From a bacterium (GTDB taxonomy: Bacteria; Electryoneota; Electryoneia; Electryoneales; Electryoneaceae), in assembly GCA_014729955.1 (NCBI GenBank), contig WJJA01000384.1, positions 1 through 8,020 on the forward strand: a DNA stretch of 8,020 nucleotides. The letters are read 5' to 3'. The number at the start of each line of letters is the position of its first letter. Within the stretch, counting starts at the first letter, position 1. The notes under the pieces were generated by a model. It did no database searches. It had not been told where the DNA came from and worked only from the letters and a program-made list of their open reading frames with translations. A program made the translations under genes and the position numbers. Positions 6,149 to 8,020 of this stretch are shown here, piece by piece.

Positions 6149-7612
6149 CTACATGTAGCCCAGGTCTTTTAACCGTTTCTTCAGGATCTCTTCTTCTTCG
6201 GCACTCAGTTCTACATCCTCGCCGCCGTCGTCGCCCGTGGACGCAAGCTCCGCCTCTCGTTTCGCATCGAGTTCGGCGATGGTATGGTCCAGCCGTTCCC
6301 GCAGCTCGGCCGCAACCTCCGGACGTTCCGAGGTGACATCGTTTTCTTCGCCCGGATCGTTTTCAAGATCATACAGCTCTTCGGTACCCACATGCACCTT
6401 CTGGCAGTAGTTGCACCACCCTTCGCCGTCCGTCGCCTTGATGTAGGTATACGTGTCCGTTCGGAGCGCCGCTTTCTTCTGGACGTAGGATTCCTCAATG
6501 AAAACGTGGTCTCGCTCGACCGGTCGGTCGCCGGTGATGCTGCCCAGCAGGGAGTGACCGTCAAACTGCGACTCCGGCATCTCGATCCCCAGCAACTCGC
6601 AGAAGGTCGGAAGAAGGTCGATGTGCTGCACAAAACCGGGAATACGTTTGCCCTGCGGGAAACGGTTCGGATAATGCAGCACCATCGGGCAGTGCGTGGT
6701 CTCCTTGTACAGCCCGTGGTGATCGAAATAAATCCCGTGCTCGGTCAGGCTGTCGCCGTGGTCGGACGTGATCACCACCAGCGTATCGTTCAGCAACCCT
6801 TCCTTGTGCAAGGTGCTGAACAGGCGGCCGACATGGTAATCGGTGTACGATATCGATCCCATATACTTCGCCGTCAGGTAGGAATTATGATCCTTGCCCG
6901 GGTTGTACCGTTTCAGGTAGGAGTTGGGGCAGTGGTAAGGCGTATGGGTGTCCCAATAGTGAAGGAACAGGAAGAACGGGTTGTCAGAACGGTTGCGAAT
7001 GCGTTCGCGTGCCACGTCGGTCACAAACCCTGCATCCTGCAACTGCGCGAGCCTGCGTGAAAACATGAAAGTGCTCCACACATCCTTCAGCCCCTTCACA
7101 AGATCGCCCTTTTCCGACTTCCGCTGCGGCGCGTACAGCTCAAGGATCGGCAGGTGCCCGACCATGTACTCGATGTACTGCTTCGGCAGATCGAACGAAT
7201 AATACTTGAGTCGGCCGACCGCAGCACGGTCGATCTCGTACCCGTAGTTGTCGTACCCGCGCTTGTGCCAGCGCCCCATCCAGTCCACCGCGATCGTGTC
7301 ATAGCCCGCCTCTTTCAGCACTTCGGCCGTCAGACGAGTGTCCGTGCGGTTGAGACGCTCCCACTCCTCTTTGCTCACCTTGTCGCCGTGGTTCATCATC
7401 CCGTTATGGCGAGGGTATCGACCGGACATAATGGAGGTCAGGCTCTGGTCGGTGGTGTTGAAGGAGGAGTAGGTGTCTTCGAATACTACGCCGCGTTTGG
7501 CGACGGCATCAATGTTCGGGCTGGGGTTCCCGGGCATGCCGTAGCATCCCAGGTTGCGGGCACGTAAAGCGTCTAAAACCAGAATAATGATGTTCGGTTT
7601 GGCCTGAGCCAA
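6149..7612 (-). CDS. Sulfatase-fold hydrolase (alkaline phosphatase superfamily) with a non-canonical nucleophile motif
   Basis: A 487-residue enzyme expected to hydrolyse or transfer a sulfate or phosphate ester. The N-terminal strand KPNIIILVLDALRARNLGCYG (starting at residue 5) supplies the first metal Asp (D14); the following Asp of many sulfatases is Ala here. The usual C-x-P-x-R block is replaced by T-D-Q-S-L (54-58), just before SIMSGRYPRHNG, so the nucleophile would be T54. DTHTPY (221-226), ITSDHGDSLTEHG (281-293, metal ligands D284 and H285) and HHGLYKETTHCPM (298-310) complete the active site. The C-terminus ends in the sulfatase-typical acidic helix EEEEILKKRLKDLGYM. No signal peptide is seen, unlike secreted sulfatases. 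The TTG at 7612 is chosen because AGGAG lies 9 bases upstream and the conserved domain begins at once; a GTG at 7687 would add 25 unlikely residues. It is the first gene of a unit with the glycosyltransferase fusion. Confidence 0.88.
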   Translation of the reverse strand: MAQAKPNIIILVLDALRARNLGCYGMPGNPSPNIDAVAKRGVVFEDTYSSFNTTDQSLTSIMSGRYPRHNGMMNHGDKVSKEEWERLNRTDTRLTAEVLKEAGYDTIAVDWMGRWHKRGYDNYGYEIDRAAVGRLKYYSFDLPKQYIEYMVGHLPILELYAPQRKSEKGDLVKGLKDVWSTFMFSRRLAQLQDAGFVTDVARERIRNRSDNPFFLFLHYWDTHTPYHCPNSYLKRYNPGKDHNSYLTAKYMGSISYTDYHVGRLFSTLHKEGLLNDTLVVITSDHGDSLTEHGIYFDHHGLYKETTHCPMVLHYPNRFPQGKRIPGFVQHIDLLPTFCELLGIEMPESQFDGHSLLGSITGDRPVERDHVFIEESYVQKKAALRTDTYTYIKATDGEGWCNYCQKVHVGTEELYDLENDPGEENDVTSERPEVAAELRERLDHTIAELDAKREAELASTGDDGGEDVELSAEEEEILKKRLKDLGYM

Positions 7613-7621
7613 GAGAAAGCT

Positions 7622-7626
7622 CTCCT
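7622..7626 (-). promoter_or_regulatory. Shine-Dalgarno that fixes the TTG start of the sulfatase-fold gene
   Basis: On the minus strand AGGAG (7626-7622) stands 9 bases before the TTG at 7612. The upstream GTG at 7687 lacks a comparable site, so the TTG is preferred. Confidence 0.7.
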
Positions 7627-7791
7627 GTATGGGAGTTCGTTGGGAACAATAAGTAAGCTGCAGATCTTTCAAGTGTAATGCGAGCACCCCGCCGGCACAA
7701 GCGTGAAACCAAGGCCCGAGAGAGGTCGCGTTCCCGGTGAAACGATCTTCAGAACCATTGAGAGCACTTCTTGCGTGGAACGATCGTATTC

Positions 7792-7804
7792 AAGCAACAT
7801 GCTT
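7792..7804. promoter_or_regulatory. Small palindrome just downstream of the candidate promoter
   Basis: AAGCA (7792-7796) and TGCTT (7800-7804) flank ACA. This places a dyad at about +6 to +18 relative to the predicted minus-strand start, where a repressor could block transcription. A 13-base dyad can arise by chance. Confidence 0.25.
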
Positions 7805-7816
7805 TAGTCTATTCAA

Positions 7817-7844
7817 CTTATATAATGATTGCATGAGCCGGCAA
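7817..7844 (-). promoter_or_regulatory. Candidate sigma-70-like promoter for the hydrolase-glycosyltransferase unit
   Basis: On the minus strand TTGCCG (7844-7839, four of six consensus bases) and TATAAG (7822-7817, five of six) are 16 bases apart, in a locally AT-rich stretch. Transcription would begin near 7810, leaving a leader of about 200 bases before the TTG at 7612. The opposite strand has a perfect TATAAT (7821-7826) but no acceptable -35 box. Confidence 0.4.
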
Positions 7845-7905
7845 ATAAGATCTCGTAAAAGAAGCTGGAGATGCCCTAACCCGAATATTTCACGAGTTCA
7901 AAGTG

Positions 7906-7977
7906 CGTCAGATGCGAGGCGCGAAGGATGAAGCTGTATGGCAATACCGCGAATCCTTCGGAACAAAGCAGATGACG
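7906..7977. repeat. 72-base imperfect palindrome, probable dispersed repeat element
   Basis: Nested arms share one centre at about 7941.5: CGTCA (7906-7910) with TGACG (7973-7977), TGC (7913-7915) with GCA (7968-7970), CGAAGGAT (7922-7929) with ATCCTTCG (7953-7960, off by one base), and GTAT (7936-7939) with ATAC (7944-7947) around a GGCA tetraloop. No protein is encoded. The regular symmetry resembles non-autonomous mobile palindromes or REP-type elements. Only one copy is in this window, so its copy number is unknown. Confidence 0.6.
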
Positions 7978-8020
7978 TGCTTGGGACCGCCCGAAGGGTG
8001 AATGAATCAATGGGTTTTTC

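Larger units (their letters stand above)
7613..8020. other. Upstream region of the hydrolase unit, no gene seen
   Basis: Between the TTG start at 7612 and the right edge no frame looks coding; the longest open stretch on the plus strand (7737-7931) has no ribosome binding site and runs through the palindrome. Besides the promoter, the dyad and the large palindrome, the only pattern noted is AACGATC occurring twice (7741-7747 and 7779-7785). Confidence 0.6.

Noticed and set aside
4364..6172. Two long plus-strand open frames (292 and 308 codons) lying almost end to end, opposite the glycosyltransferase fusion gene.
   Set aside because: They are exact antisense of a gene with clear family motifs, their translations are rich in His, Arg and Gln with no recognisable domain, and no ribosome binding site supports them. 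Third-position GC bias explains them.
7821..7826. Perfect TATAAT on the plus strand.
   Set aside because: No acceptable -35 hexamer at 16-18 bases and no downstream gene within the window; the minus-strand reading of the same stretch fits better.
7737..7931. 64-codon plus-strand frame near the right end.
   Set aside because: No Shine-Dalgarno, no recognisable protein, and it runs into the large palindrome.

Overview
This is an 8,020-base stretch of moderately GC-rich bacterial chromosome, with five complete protein genes and one gene cut by the left edge. No rRNA, tRNA, CRISPR array, transposase or phage gene is visible. The organism is probably Gram-negative: one gene carries a heptosyltransferase-type (GT9) domain typical of surface-polysaccharide synthesis. 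Palindromic GC-rich intergenic repeats plus a sulfatase-fold enzyme would suit a PVC-group or related environmental lineage, but that placement is a weak inference and no marker gene confirms it.

Left part (1-2053). The N-terminal third or less of an acetoacetyl-CoA synthetase lies on the minus strand (1-374, cut by the window edge). A gene-free divergent spacer of about 545 bases follows, holding a REP-like hairpin and a possible promoter. Next is a complete MscS-family mechanosensitive channel on the plus strand (920-2053).

Middle (2241-3945). A 148-residue protein that I cannot assign is followed, after a 76-base gap containing inverted repeats, by an FAD-dependent oxidoreductase of the geranylgeranyl-reductase family. 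The gene ends in a convergent spacer (3946-4165) packed with short repeated, hairpin-forming modules.

Right part (4166-7612, minus strand). A tight two-gene unit with a 3-base gap. The upstream gene encodes an alkaline-phosphatase-superfamily/sulfatase-fold hydrolase in which the classical C-x-P-x-R nucleophile motif is replaced by T-D-Q-S-L. Its best start is a TTG at 7612 preceded by a good Shine-Dalgarno. The downstream gene encodes an unusual fusion: an N-terminal polytopic membrane domain resembling the small multidrug export protein family (PF06695), a highly charged linker and a C-terminal GT9-like glycosyltransferase. Together they look like an envelope-glycan synthesis or modification pair. 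This pair is the most novel element in the window. A candidate promoter with a palindrome just downstream lies at 7792-7844, and a 72-base, nearly symmetric imperfect palindrome (7906-7977) sits beyond it.
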